64,000 nucleotides of DNA, from positions 116,808-180,807 of IMG/VR virus record IMGVR_UViG_3300047323_000673. One strand, written 5' to 3'. Each line of letters opens with the position of its first letter. The first letter of the stretch is position 1. The stretch is from a virus. The notes beneath the pieces are model-generated. The model did no database searches and had not been told where the DNA came from. It saw only the letters and a list, made by a program, of their open reading frames with translations. The translations under genes and the position numbers were made by a program. Shown piece after piece: positions 27,032-36,094 of the stretch.

Positions 27032-28138
27032 TTATTGTGCTTTTGCTTCAACCAACTCTGCCATGTAGTCTAGAACATCATAGTTTGGTGGGTCAATAAC
27101 ATCCACAACAACATCAGGAATATTCACGCCAATTTTTTTAGCTTTTTGAACAATACCTGCATCACCTTCAAATCGGAACCCATATTCTACAGCTAATTTT
27201 TTGAGTTCGTCATCTTTCTTAAACAGGTTAACAAGTGCTTGTGCCTTAGGATTAAGAGCAACTAGAACATGCTTAGTGAAAACAGTAGGAGTAGGATAAA
27301 TAAGTTGCATATCTTTACCTAGACCACCGTTTTTAAATGCATTTTCAAGAAATTCACTTTCATAAGCAAACATCATTGGAACCTTACCACGACCAATAGA
27401 CATGTAATCACTCATCATATTGGTGCTTGAACTTTCACGATTACCTTGAGCCTGAATAATACGCTTTAAAGTAGGCATAACTTTATCTACTTCTTGATTA
27501 TTAGACACAACATTATTACTATTTAGAACATAAGAGTTTAGAGCAAGATACATTTTTGCGGCATTACTAAAGCGTGAATCACTTGAAGATACAAGAACAA
27601 CTTTATTAACAGGGTAAGAGCCTGAATTTTTTAGGTCTTTCCAGCGAACACCATTTTCAGCTAACTTCATAAAACTCTCCATATCAAGAGCTTCATAATC
27701 ACCAACTTTTTTAATTACATTATTTTCTTTAAGAATGCTGACAATGGGAGTCCAAGTAGCGATAACCATTGGGCTATAAAAGATATTATAAGCTTGAGAA
27801 CCTTTAAAATTAGACTTTACTTTTTCTGATGTTTGAATACCGGAAGGGAAAACAAAATCCGCATTATTTAAATCAGCAGGTTTTGTAGCCTGAGCAATTT
27901 TGCCTGAGGCCATTCGTTCAAATTCAATATCAAATCCATTTTTAACCAAAATAGCTTTAACTCGTTCATCACGGAAGAAGTTCTCTTTTTCAGAAGTAAT
28001 AACACCTTTAAGAACATTTCTTTCTCCAACAACAGCAGCAATACCAGCACTTTTTGAATCACCTTTTGTTGAATACCATCCAGCAACACCAATTAGTACT
28101 GCAAAGAATACTAGAAAAATCGCTTTACCTTTATTCAT
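27032..28138 (-). CDS. Periplasmic solute-binding protein-like, membrane-anchored
   Basis: 368 aa. The N-terminal hydrophobic segment (IFLVFFAVLIGVAGWYS) looks like an uncleaved anchor. The rest resembles the binding half of the VWA fusion at 24532: ADFVFPSGIQTSE, YSPMVIATWTP, MSIGRGKVPMMFAYESEF. No transporter permease or ATPase is nearby, so it may work with the VWA protein rather than in uptake. The ATG has the RBS AAGGAG. Confidence 0.75.
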   Translation of the reverse strand: MNKGKAIFLVFFAVLIGVAGWYSTKGDSKSAGIAAVVGERNVLKGVITSEKENFFRDERVKAILVKNGFDIEFERMASGKIAQATKPADLNNADFVFPSGIQTSEKVKSNFKGSQAYNIFYSPMVIATWTPIVSILKENNVIKKVGDYEALDMESFMKLAENGVRWKDLKNSGSYPVNKVVLVSSSDSRFSNAAKMYLALNSYVLNSNNVVSNNQEVDKVMPTLKRIIQAQGNRESSSTNMMSDYMSIGRGKVPMMFAYESEFLENAFKNGGLGKDMQLIYPTPTVFTKHVLVALNPKAQALVNLFKKDDELKKLAVEYGFRFEGDAGIVQKAKKIGVNIPDVVVDVIDPPNYDVLDYMAELVEAKAQ

Positions 28139-28246
28139 TTATTACTCCTTATAGAGATTAATTTTAACTATGTTTTGCAGAATTATAACATGGTTAAAAT
28201 TTTAAAACAATCAAATTATTATTTAAAAAATCATCTTATCACTAAG

Positions 28247-29131
28247 TTAATCACGATAATCTACACTGCCAACACCTGTATTTTGAATAAATACATTTTT
28301 TATACCGCTATAAGTAACATTACCAACACCCGTAGATTTACCTAAAATCTCTTTAGTAGCATAAATTTCAATATCACCTGTTCCAGAAGCATAAAAATCA
28401 ACTTTTTCAGCTTTTAGCTTAAACAAATTAACCTCGCCAGCACTGGTATTCTCCATCTTTACAGAATTTGCCGAACCAACAATATTAATATCGCCAGTTC
28501 CAGAGTTTTCAATTTTTAAAAAGTCACACTCTAAATTACCCGTAAACTCTCCTGCACTATTGTTTTCAACTTGAACAGAATCTGCTGAACCATTAAAATT
28601 AATATCACCCGTACCAGAATTTTTAATATTAATATTATTGCTTATAAAATTACCATTAAACTTCCCTGCACTATTATTAAAAATATCAATAAAATCAGAT
28701 TTGCCAGAAAGAGAAATATTTCCAGTTCCCAAATTTTTTAAATCTAAAGAATTACCAATAAAATTACCATCAAGCTCACCAGCACTAGAATTTTTAATTT
28801 TAGCAAGATTATGAGTTTGTAGAGTAATTTTAATATTACCAAATGACTCATTGACTGCACTAGAACTAATAACAAGAGTGCCATTTTGCTCAACAAGATG
28901 AATTTTATTGATTTGATCTTCTGGTGCCTCAAGAGTGGCAAAATCAGATTTATTAATTGGATTATTATCTAATGCAACATCAAAAATTGTATCATTAACA
29001 ATCGAAGTAATATTTTCAAACTTAAATTCTTTATTGACAAGAGATTGATTATTCATATTTGCGCCCACATTAATACTGTTTGTAGAATTTTTACCATTAA
29101 AAAAGTTGAAAAAACTGTTCAAAATGTTCAT
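28247..29131 (-). CDS. DUF2807-like repetitive beta-helix protein
   Basis: 294 aa from the ATG at 29129-29131 with the RBS AAGGCG. From about residue 100 it has four to five degenerate 38-residue repeats of the type NSGTGDINFNGSADSVQVEN then NSAGEFTGNL, typical of the DUF2807 (GIN) adhesin-head fold, a right-handed beta solenoid. Unlike most family members it has no clear signal peptide, so its location is uncertain. Confidence 0.75.
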   Translation of the reverse strand: MNILNSFFNFFNGKNSTNSINVGANMNNQSLVNKEFKFENITSIVNDTIFDVALDNNPINKSDFATLEAPEDQINKIHLVEQNGTLVISSSAVNESFGNIKITLQTHNLAKIKNSSAGELDGNFIGNSLDLKNLGTGNISLSGKSDFIDIFNNSAGKFNGNFISNNINIKNSGTGDINFNGSADSVQVENNSAGEFTGNLECDFLKIENSGTGDINIVGSANSVKMENTSAGEVNLFKLKAEKVDFYASGTGDIEIYATKEILGKSTGVGNVTYSGIKNVFIQNTGVGSVDYRD

Positions 29132-29256
29132 GTTCGCCTTAATAATAATGGTTAATCGGAATATTAAAATCATACCACAGTTTTAAAATAATTTGGTAAG
29201 ATAGCAAAAATATTTTTAATTTTTGTTGTTTGTTTTTAGGGTAAAATAATAAGTCA

Positions 29257-29290
29257 TAAAAAAAGCAGGCATCTCTACCTGCAAATTTTT
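29257..29290 (-). terminator. Terminator of DUF3298-like gene
   Basis: The stem GCAGG/CCTGC with an 8-base loop is followed by a T-run on the minus strand. Confidence 0.65.
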
Positions 29291-29306
29291 AAAATATTAT
29301 CCTACT

Positions 29307-30476
29307 TTAGAAAGGTGTTGCCTCAAAAGGTAAAGTTTTGTCTTTACTTATCCATTGACCAACTAATTTACCTCCAATAATTCTGAACTTAAGTTTTGGC
29401 TGCTCTTCTTTTTTCATATCGGAGTTTGCTGAATCTTCAGTAAGAATATATTCCCCTTTTTTAAGAGCTTCAGCATCGACATTTAAATTAATCTGCTTTT
29501 TATATTTAGTGTAATAATATCTTTCTCCATAATAACGAGAATCATTATCGCTATTTTTTCTCAAAAGTCTTTTAGTATCTCCAAGATAAAGAACCATATC
29601 TATTTTACCAATTTTTCCTTGATATAATTGAGAATAAGGATTAATTATAGGGACTTCACCATTACCTTCTCCAAAAACAACATATTTACCATATTCTGTT
29701 AAATATTGCTTTAAATCTTCACCTTTTAAGGAGTAATTAAAATCGCCTAAGTCATCTAAAGCTCTCATAGCATGATTTGAGCATCTGCCATGATTAAAAA
29801 TTATTGCGTTGTTAGAAACAGAAATCCAACCTGGATTTTTTTTATAAAGATCATAGTGACTATCTATATCATACCAATCTGATAAGCAAAGTTCATACAT
29901 AGAAATTGTTTCTTCAATCCTTTCTATTTCTTCTTTTTTATTTTTACCTTTAATACCTTTTTTTTCTTTTTCTAATTTTGCCATATAGTTTTTAAGAACT
30001 TTAGCATGCTCCCTACTTACGATTTTAGCTATTTTTCCAAATGCATCCGATTTAATAAGCTCTTGAGCAGTTAAAACTCTTCCATTCCTAGTATCAAACT
30101 GAACTTCCGTTTCAGAAGATTCACAATATGCACCACATCCTTCCATATAAAAAGAAAAATCAATAACTCTGCCCTCATTGATAAGTGTCATACCTGAAAA
30201 TGAGAAATCACTAATATTAAGACCGTTAATCGTCTTAATTGGCTCACCATTGGGAGGCAATGTTTCAAGAATATAATGATGAAGAAATGTATTTATTTGC
30301 TTAGCAGCTTTAACATCCTCACTGACAACAAAAGGAAATTGAATTTTTATTTTTTCACCACCATCATAAACCGGCCCAAGCTCATAACTAATAGGTTTGT
30401 TCTCAAAAGTGGCAGCATTGGTTAAATCACTTACCAATAACATACTTAAAGCTAAAGCAATATAATTTTTTTTCAT
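29307..30476 (-). CDS. Secreted DUF3298-like protein
   Basis: 389 aa from the ATG at 30474-30476 with the RBS GGAG. A signal peptide is followed by TNAATFENKPISYE. YMEGCGAYCESSETEVQFDTRNGRVLTAQEL and the late AMRALDDLGDFNYSLKGEDL resemble the PdaC/RsiV-type DUF4163-DUF3298 arrangement found in periplasmic proteins. The catalytic role is unknown. Confidence 0.6.
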   Translation of the reverse strand: MKKNYIALALSMLLVSDLTNAATFENKPISYELGPVYDGGEKIKIQFPFVVSEDVKAAKQINTFLHHYILETLPPNGEPIKTINGLNISDFSFSGMTLINEGRVIDFSFYMEGCGAYCESSETEVQFDTRNGRVLTAQELIKSDAFGKIAKIVSREHAKVLKNYMAKLEKEKKGIKGKNKKEEIERIEETISMYELCLSDWYDIDSHYDLYKKNPGWISVSNNAIIFNHGRCSNHAMRALDDLGDFNYSLKGEDLKQYLTEYGKYVVFGEGNGEVPIINPYSQLYQGKIGKIDMVLYLGDTKRLLRKNSDNDSRYYGERYYYTKYKKQINLNVDAEALKKGEYILTEDSANSDMKKEEQPKLKFRIIGGKLVGQWISKDKTLPFEATPF

Positions 30477-30674
30477 CAAAATCTCCAAATTTTGTGAATA
30501 ATAACAAAAGCATTAAAAAAGTAAATAAATCACCAAAATTAAAATCATTGTGTTATAATTCTTTTTGTTAAGTTACAGCAAAACTTAACAATAATAAATA
30601 AATTAAAATAGCTGTACATTTTAAGAAATCTAATTTATAATTAATTTTTAGCTTAACCAATAAAGGATATAAAT

Positions 30675-31265
30675 ATGAAAAAAACTCTGGCGATTTTTGC
30701 AATTCTGACTTCTGTTATGCTGTCTGGCTGTGGTTACAATACTATTCAAGAACAAGATGAGCAAGTCACTGCAAATTGGTCTGAAGTGGTAAACCAATAT
30801 AAGCGTCGTGCCGATCTAATTCCTAACTTGGTAAATGTTGTTCAAGGTTATGCTTCACATGAAAAAGACACCCTTACTGCGGTGACTGAAGCTCGTTCTA
30901 AAGCTACCTCAATTGTTCTAACTCCTGAAGCACTGAAAGATCCTAAAGCAATGGAAGCATTCCAAAATGCTCAAGCCCAAATGAGTTCGGCTCTATCACG
31001 CCTAATGAGTGTTGCAGAAAATTACCCTGAACTGAAAGCAAATACAAATTTCCGTGATCTTCAGTCTCAACTTGAGGGCACTGAAAATCGTATTACTGTG
31101 GCTCGTAATCGTTATATTTCTTCAGTTAAAGATTACAATCTAACTATTCGTAAATTCCCAACGAATTTGACCGCTAGTATGTTTAAATATGATGTTAAAC
31201 CACAATTTACTGTAGAAAATGAAGCTGCAATTTCTAGTGCTCCTGCTGTCAAGTTTGGTAAATAA
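30675..31265 (+). CDS. lemA: LemA family lipoprotein
   Basis: 196 aa. The lipoprotein signal MKKTLAIFAILTSVMLSGC is followed by the LemA core: NWSEVVNQYKRRADLIPNLVNVV, EKDTLTAVTEARSKA, ENYPELKANTNFRDLQSQLEGTENRI and ARNRYISSVKDYN. It is full length. LemA is an envelope helical-bundle protein of unclear function, often paired with TPM-domain proteins as here. The gene is less AT-rich than its surroundings. Confidence 0.95.
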   Translation: MKKTLAIFAILTSVMLSGCGYNTIQEQDEQVTANWSEVVNQYKRRADLIPNLVNVVQGYASHEKDTLTAVTEARSKATSIVLTPEALKDPKAMEAFQNAQAQMSSALSRLMSVAENYPELKANTNFRDLQSQLEGTENRITVARNRYISSVKDYNLTIRKFPTNLTASMFKYDVKPQFTVENEAAISSAPAVKFGK

Positions 31266-31266
31266 A

Positions 31267-32202
31267 ATGAACAAGTTCATTACCTCACTGATGTTGGTAA
31301 TGGCAATGGTTGTAGGCTCTGTTGCATTTGCAGCGGAGCCTGCTCCCACAGAAATTGTGGTGCCAGAACTGACTAAACAAGCTGTATTTTTGACTAAAGA
31401 GGCAATTTCACAAGATGAACAGCAAAAGATTTTAAATGCTTTGCAAGCTTTAGAGGTAAAAAATAAAGTAGCAATGACAGTTCTTGTTGTTGATTCAGTT
31501 TCTCCATTTGAAATTGAAGAATACAGCATTAAAGTTGCTGAGAAATGGAAAGTTGGTAAATCAAAAGAAGATAATGGTCTGATTCTTATTGTCGCTACAC
31601 AGGACAAAAAGGCTCGTATTGAAGTTGGATACGGCATGGAAGGAAAAATTACTGATGCAGTATCATCTCGTATTCTAAATGATTATGCTACACCTGAATT
31701 TAAAAATAAAAATTGGTATGGTGGTATTATGCAAGTCATTGGTAGAGTAGACAACATTGCAAGTGATAAACCTATTGATGCTCCGTTAAGTGCAGATATT
31801 ACTAATACTTCTGTATTAAAAAATAAGAAATCAAATGATGAAGATGCAGTTATTATGGCTATTATTTCATTCTTCACCACTAAAATTGGTCAAACAATTT
31901 TAATTGGTTTTATTATTGGTGGAATTGCTAATTTTACTCAAAATATTTTTGGTGCAGTTAAAGCAAGTGGTATTGGTGCAGTAGTTTCGGGAACAATTTC
32001 ATTTTTTGTTGTTGATGGTTATTTTTATATTGCTGCAATTTCGGGTGCTATTTTTGGATTAATTGGAATTATGTGGCTATTAGATGTAATTCAAATTATT
32101 CTATCTGCTCGTGGTGGTGGCGGAAGTGGTGGTTCAAGCTCTAATCGTTATTCTGGTGGTGGCGGTAAATTTGGTGGTGGTGGTTCATCATCAAGTTGGT
32201 AA
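31267..32202 (+). CDS. TPM-domain (YgcG-like) membrane protein 1
   Basis: 311 aa from the ATG at 31267, one base after the lemA stop. Signal peptide (VVGSVAFAAEPAP), TPM domain about 30-160 (VAMTVLVVDSVSPFEIEEYSIKVAEKWKVG, RIEVGYGMEGKITDAVSSRI), two or three membrane helices about 195-275, and a glycine/serine tail ending GGGGSSSSW. This tail type is common in the family. It probably forms a module with LemA. Confidence 0.9.
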   Translation: MNKFITSLMLVMAMVVGSVAFAAEPAPTEIVVPELTKQAVFLTKEAISQDEQQKILNALQALEVKNKVAMTVLVVDSVSPFEIEEYSIKVAEKWKVGKSKEDNGLILIVATQDKKARIEVGYGMEGKITDAVSSRILNDYATPEFKNKNWYGGIMQVIGRVDNIASDKPIDAPLSADITNTSVLKNKKSNDEDAVIMAIISFFTTKIGQTILIGFIIGGIANFTQNIFGAVKASGIGAVVSGTISFFVVDGYFYIAAISGAIFGLIGIMWLLDVIQIILSARGGGGSGGSSSNRYSGGGGKFGGGGSSSSW

Positions 32203-32308
32203 TTTAAATATAAAATAAATAAAAATGCTTGCACTAAAATCCATGCTGCCTTATAATGGTGGCATGGACTCGTTCTGCGATATTAAAATAATCTAATAAG
32301 GATTAAAT

Positions 32309-33304
32309 ATGATTAAAAGGTTTTTTCTAGTAACAATTCTTTTCTTTTTCTCTAATTTTTCTTTTGCTAATTCAGATATTAAAATTCCTGAATTGGTTGG
32401 TCGTGCTATGTTTGAAGGAAGCGTTCAACCTACGGAATCCCAAAAAGAAAACCTTACTGCTGCTCTACGAAATTTAGAGGCTGAAAACAAAGTTCAAATG
32501 GGTGTATTGGTTGTAGATAGTGTTAAACCATACTCTATTGAAGAATATTCCATCATGGTTGCTGAAAAATGGAAAATTGGACAAAAAGGAGTTGATAATG
32601 GTGTTTTAATGGTTGTGGCTACTAAAGACCGTAAAGCTCGTATTGAGGTAGGCAATGGTCTACAAGGCTCTCTAACAGATGCAATGTCAAAACGAATCCA
32701 AGTAGAAAAAATGGTTCCTGAATTTAAAAAGGGACAATTTATTGATGGAATTATTGCCACTGTAAATGGAATTAAAGAGGTTACAGTTAAAGAAACTCCT
32801 GTAATTACACAAGCTCTTGAAGTGAAAAAAGCTAAAGAAGCATCAAATGAAATGTCACCTGGGGCTGTATTTTTACTAATTTTTGGTAGTATTGCTGGAT
32901 TTGTTGGCATTATTACTTATTTTGTAGTTAAGAATACTAAAAATAAAGAAGCTGCAAGAAAACGCCGTGAAGCTGATCTTGCTGAATATTCTCGTCGCCA
33001 AAATCAATATTCAGAATCAGTTTCAAAATATAGAAATAGTAGTGGTGGAGGATATAGTAGGGGCAGATCTAGTTCATCTTCTCGTTCTACTTCAAGTGCT
33101 AGTTCATCTATTAAACAAACAAGTGGAACTAGTAAATCAACATCAACAAATTCAGGATATACAGGTTATTCATCTAATAGTGATGATATCAACAAAAATA
33201 AGTCTAATGATTCAAGCTACAGTCCTAGTATCTCTAATAATTCAGATACTGGAATTAGCGGTGGTGGTTCATTTAATGGTGGTGGCTCCACTACAGATTG
33301 GTAA
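32309..33304 (+). CDS. TPM-domain (YgcG-like) membrane protein 2
   Basis: 331 aa, paralogous to the preceding gene. Signal peptide ending FSFANSD, TPM domain (VQMGVLVVDSVKPYSIEEYSIMVAEKWKIG), one membrane helix about 190-212, a basic stretch, then a long Ser/Thr/Asn-rich low-complexity region ending SGGGSFNGGGSTTDW. The RBS is TAAGGA. About 75% of its length is collinear with the first paralogue. Confidence 0.9.
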   Translation: MIKRFFLVTILFFFSNFSFANSDIKIPELVGRAMFEGSVQPTESQKENLTAALRNLEAENKVQMGVLVVDSVKPYSIEEYSIMVAEKWKIGQKGVDNGVLMVVATKDRKARIEVGNGLQGSLTDAMSKRIQVEKMVPEFKKGQFIDGIIATVNGIKEVTVKETPVITQALEVKKAKEASNEMSPGAVFLLIFGSIAGFVGIITYFVVKNTKNKEAARKRREADLAEYSRRQNQYSESVSKYRNSSGGGYSRGRSSSSSRSTSSASSSIKQTSGTSKSTSTNSGYTGYSSNSDDINKNKSNDSSYSPSISNNSDTGISGGGSFNGGGSTTDW

Positions 33305-33309
33305 TAAAG

Positions 33310-33335
33310 AAAGCTCACAATAGTGGGCTTTTTTT
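33310..33335 (+). terminator. Terminator of second TPM gene
   Basis: The stem AAGCTCAC/GTGGGCTT with a 4-base loop and T7. Confidence 0.85.
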
Positions 33336-33400
33336 ATTTTAATAATTGCTGAAAAATCACGAATATAATATAATAAGAATAACTTAAAAAGGGGGTATAA

Positions 33401-33829
33401 ATGATTAAATTAGCCAACGCATCAATTTTGGCATTATTTTCAACCAATGTTTTAGCTATGGAAGATAAAGCTTTAAATAAGGTTGATATGGCAGGAGCAA
33501 TGATTTTGACCATTCCCTTAGTGATTCTATTTTGTACAGTATTTATTTATTACAAAAATAAGAAAAAAGTAGTAACTAAAAAATCATATGCATCAACCAA
33601 TGTAATTGTTGAGCAAAGTAAATATAACCTACCTAAATCAGAGTCAAATAAAAAAGGAAGTGGAAATTTAGTAGATTCAATAGATGCAATTACTGATTTA
33701 GTTCCAAACCATGCAACAAAAGTAGCCTCGGCTGTAGTTACTACTGATTTAATTAGTAATGGTGGGGATATGAGTGGTGGTGGTTCATCTTTGGATTTTG
33801 ATTTAGATTTTGATTTTGATTGGGATTAA
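33401..33829 (+). CDS. Small membrane protein with GGGSS...W tail
   Basis: 142 aa. Signal peptide (MIKLANASILALFSTNVLA), a membrane helix about 30-50 (AGAMILTIPLVILFCTVFIYY), a basic stretch, then GGDMSGGGSS and an Asp/Phe-alternating end (DFDLDFDFDWD). The tail resembles those of the two TPM proteins although no TPM domain is present, so it is likely an accessory of that module. The RBS is GGGGG. Confidence 0.75.
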   Translation: MIKLANASILALFSTNVLAMEDKALNKVDMAGAMILTIPLVILFCTVFIYYKNKKKVVTKKSYASTNVIVEQSKYNLPKSESNKKGSGNLVDSIDAITDLVPNHATKVASAVVTTDLISNGGDMSGGGSSLDFDLDFDFDWD

Positions 33830-33830
33830 A

Positions 33831-34012
33831 ATGAGATATTTATTTCAAATATTGCCATTATTTTTTTTTGTGAATAATGCTTTAGCAGCAAATTTAGAAA
33901 AAAAGATGCATTAACTATTACTTTAATTTTTATTATTGCCCAAATTCTTTCCATTATAGGAATTGTTAGCTTAGGTTTTAAAAAGAAAAACAAAAATAAA
34001 TCGGATAAATAG
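33831..34012 (+). pseudogene. Small membrane-protein gene with a frameshift in an A7 run
   Basis: The ATG at 33831 opens a signal peptide (MRYLFQILPLFFFVNNALA) but the frame stops at 33911-33913 after NLEKKMH. Adding one A to the run at 33898-33904 restores NLEKKDALTITLIFIIAQIL and a lysine-rich end stopping at TAG 34012. The restored protein has the same plan as its neighbour at 33401. This may be a true mutation, phase variation, slippage or a sequencing error. Confidence 0.65.
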
Positions 34013-34020
34013 TTGAAATA

Positions 34021-34046
34021 AAAAGCTCATATAAATGAGCTTTTTT
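34021..34046 (+). terminator. Terminator of LemA/TPM island
   Basis: The stem AAAAGCTCAT/ATGAGCTTTT with T6. Confidence 0.8.
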
Positions 34047-34104
34047 ATTTATTGCTTAAAATCTTTAATTAATTTATAATCCAATAAATTTTAAGGATTT
34101 TAAA

Positions 34105-35076
34105 ATGCGTATTTTCTATACCGATGGTTCATATGGCAAAAGTAGAATGGATGCTGGTGGTTGGGCTTATTTAGAAGTATTAAATAATGAAATTGTTTTA
34201 GAAAAATGGGATGCTGATTTTTCTGTTGATCTGACTAGTAATCAAATGGAAATGAAGGCCGTTATTGAAGCTTTAAAAATAATTAAAGATGGTGAAAGTG
34301 CAGAAATTTATAGTGATTGCCAATATGTAGTTAAAGGTATTAGTGAATGGATTTTTGTTTGAATAAAAAACAATTGGATCACATCCAAAGATGAACCTGT
34401 TCTAAATAAAGAATTATGGTTAGAAATTTTAGAATTAACTCAAAACAAACATATTAATTGGATTTGGGTTAGAAGTCACAATAAAAATAAATATAATCAT
34501 CGAGTTGATGAATTAGCTTGTTTAGCTTATGTTGAACCTGAAGAGTTAAACCCTAAAACAGAACAAGTTAATGAAATAAATCTAGATGTGGGTAATTTAA
34601 TTTATTTTGATGATCCATCAAAAAAATATATTGTTATGCTAAATAATATAATCTTAAATAATGATTCAGGTTTTTTAGCTAAACTTTTAGCAAATAATTT
34701 AGGAACTGAAACCCAGTTTTTTTCTTATGAAACAAAGCCAAATATTGTGGATCAAAAGTCCGATAAAGAATCACGAATAGTATTCAAAGCAGTAGAACAA
34801 TTCAAAAATAAAGTATCACAATCTTTTAAAGATATGAAAAATTCTTGTCATCATAAAATAAAAGATATAGATGAGAGTGCTTTTTGCTCTTTATGCGATA
34901 GAGATTTTGGTTGGTATTGTGTAGAATCAAAAGATAAATGCTGCCACTATTTTAGTGAAAAAGGGAAAGTAAAACTAATTACGGGTGAATTAGTTGATGT
35001 TCCAAAAGATCATGACCCGTATAATGAAGATTATGATTGGTGTATTTTCTGTGGTGCTCCTGAGGAACGAAAGTGA
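34105..35076 (+). pseudogene. rnhA: RNase HI with zinc-binding C-terminus, interrupted by in-frame TGA
   Basis: A single 324-codon frame broken only by TGA at 34360-34362. Before it: FYTDGSYG (D), SNQMEMKA (E), IYSDCQYV (D) and GISEWIFV. After it: IKNNW, KELW, NWIWVRSHN and RVDELA (last D). The TGA sits exactly where RNase HI proteins have Trp (E. coli WIHNW). A C-terminal extension carries CSLCDRDFGWYC...CCHYF...CIFCGAPE, a probable zinc site. TGA is a genuine stop elsewhere here, so this is a nonsense mutation, readthrough or sequence error. If not read through, the product would be inactive. Confidence 0.8.
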
Positions 35077-35080
35077 ATAA

Positions 35081-35105
35081 AAAAGCCTTGAGATTCAAGG
35101 CTTTT
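35081..35105. terminator. Bidirectional terminator
   Basis: The stem AAAAGCCTTG/CAAGGCTTTT lies between convergent genes. Confidence 0.85.
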
Positions 35106-35108
35106 ATT

Positions 35109-35582
35109 TTATTTGTTTTTTATAACAATTCCTGCATCAGCTTGTGCTCTATCTCTAGCTTCTTTAATCCTATTAAATAATTTATCATCTTCTTCCTTCA
35201 TATTTAAATTAGTGCATAAATATTCATATGCTCTATCTAAAGTATAAAATGTTTCATTAGTAGATGTCTTAAGATTTTCTACAACAGATAAGTGCATAAT
35301 TAAACCTGGTTTTTTATCTTTTCCATTTGGGCAAGTTCTAGAGATAAAATTATTTTCATATTTTTTACCATTATTCAAACTTACAACATCAATAAAAACT
35401 CCATTACTTTCCTCTTTATAATCAATAAGCCTAAATGCTTGTAATGGTGAACGATCTACCGCAAGAAAGTCTTCTTCAATATCTTTTGTTACCGTGTAAT
35501 TCCCAATTAAACTAACAATTAATACAAGAGCAGATACTGCACCAATACCAATAGAGATTTTTCTTTTTAGCTCATCATCCAT
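35109..35582 (-). CDS. Single-pass membrane protein, unknown
   Basis: 157 aa from the ATG at 35580-35582 with the RBS AAAGGT. One membrane helix about 10-28 (IGIGAVSALVLIVSLIGNY), then a periplasmic-type domain with two or three cysteines (RTCPNG, YLCTN) and a helical end. No family recognised. Confidence 0.7.
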   Translation of the reverse strand: MDDELKRKISIGIGAVSALVLIVSLIGNYTVTKDIEEDFLAVDRSPLQAFRLIDYKEESNGVFIDVVSLNNGKKYENNFISRTCPNGKDKKPGLIMHLSVVENLKTSTNETFYTLDRAYEYLCTNLNMKEEDDKLFNRIKEARDRAQADAGIVIKNK

Positions 35583-35689
35583 AATATTACCTTTAAAAAT
35601 TTTCTTCATTATATAAATAAGTAGGAAAAGGTCAACCATTTATTAAATTTTGTGTTAAAATGAAGAATAATTGAAAACAAAGGATTTAT

Positions 35690-36058
35690 ATGCCATTTTT
35701 TATGTCAATTGCAATCGCAATTTTTTTTCATGAATTCATGATTACTTATGCTTCCGTTGCAGCAGGAGTAGCAATGCCAGCAGCATGGGTTATTTTCTTT
35801 TTAAGCTTATATATTTTGGAAAATATTAAACCAATTAAACTTTTAAATAGTGCTACTAAATTGCTTGCAGAAAAAAGAAAAGAGAATAATCAAAAAATTT
35901 TAGAGCTAGAAAAAGAAATTGATAATACTCATAATGAGATTCAAGAATTAAAGCATCAAATAAACGAGTTAAAGAATCAATTAAATATTATTCAAAATAA
36001 ACCAATTGAACATACAATGGAAGCTGAATTAAATTTTTTTAAAAAAACACAAAAATAA
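35690..36058 (+). CDS. Membrane protein with coiled coil
   Basis: 122 aa. Two hydrophobic segments at 1-45 and a coiled coil at about 60-105 (ENNQKILELEKEIDNTHNEI, then heptads of L/I and N/E). Unknown function. The RBS is AAAGGA. Confidence 0.7.
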   Translation: MPFFMSIAIAIFFHEFMITYASVAAGVAMPAAWVIFFLSLYILENIKPIKLLNSATKLLAEKRKENNQKILELEKEIDNTHNEIQELKHQINELKNQLNIIQNKPIEHTMEAELNFFKKTQK

Positions 36059-36059
36059 A

Positions 36060-36088
36060 TTGCAAAAATAAGTGAGTTAATATATAAT
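36060..36088 (+). promoter_or_regulatory. Strong promoter of candidate ncRNA
   Basis: TTGCAA (36060-36065), a 17-bp spacer and TATAAT (36083-36088). No open reading frame follows, pointing to a non-coding transcript starting near 36095. Confidence 0.7.
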
Positions 36089-36094
36089 TAATTT

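Noticed and set aside
34360-34362. TGA read as Trp across the replicon (code 4)
   Set aside because: TGA ends several genes right after the conserved C-terminal tail (44741, 47157), and Trp is encoded by TGG throughout. Only this one in-frame TGA was found.
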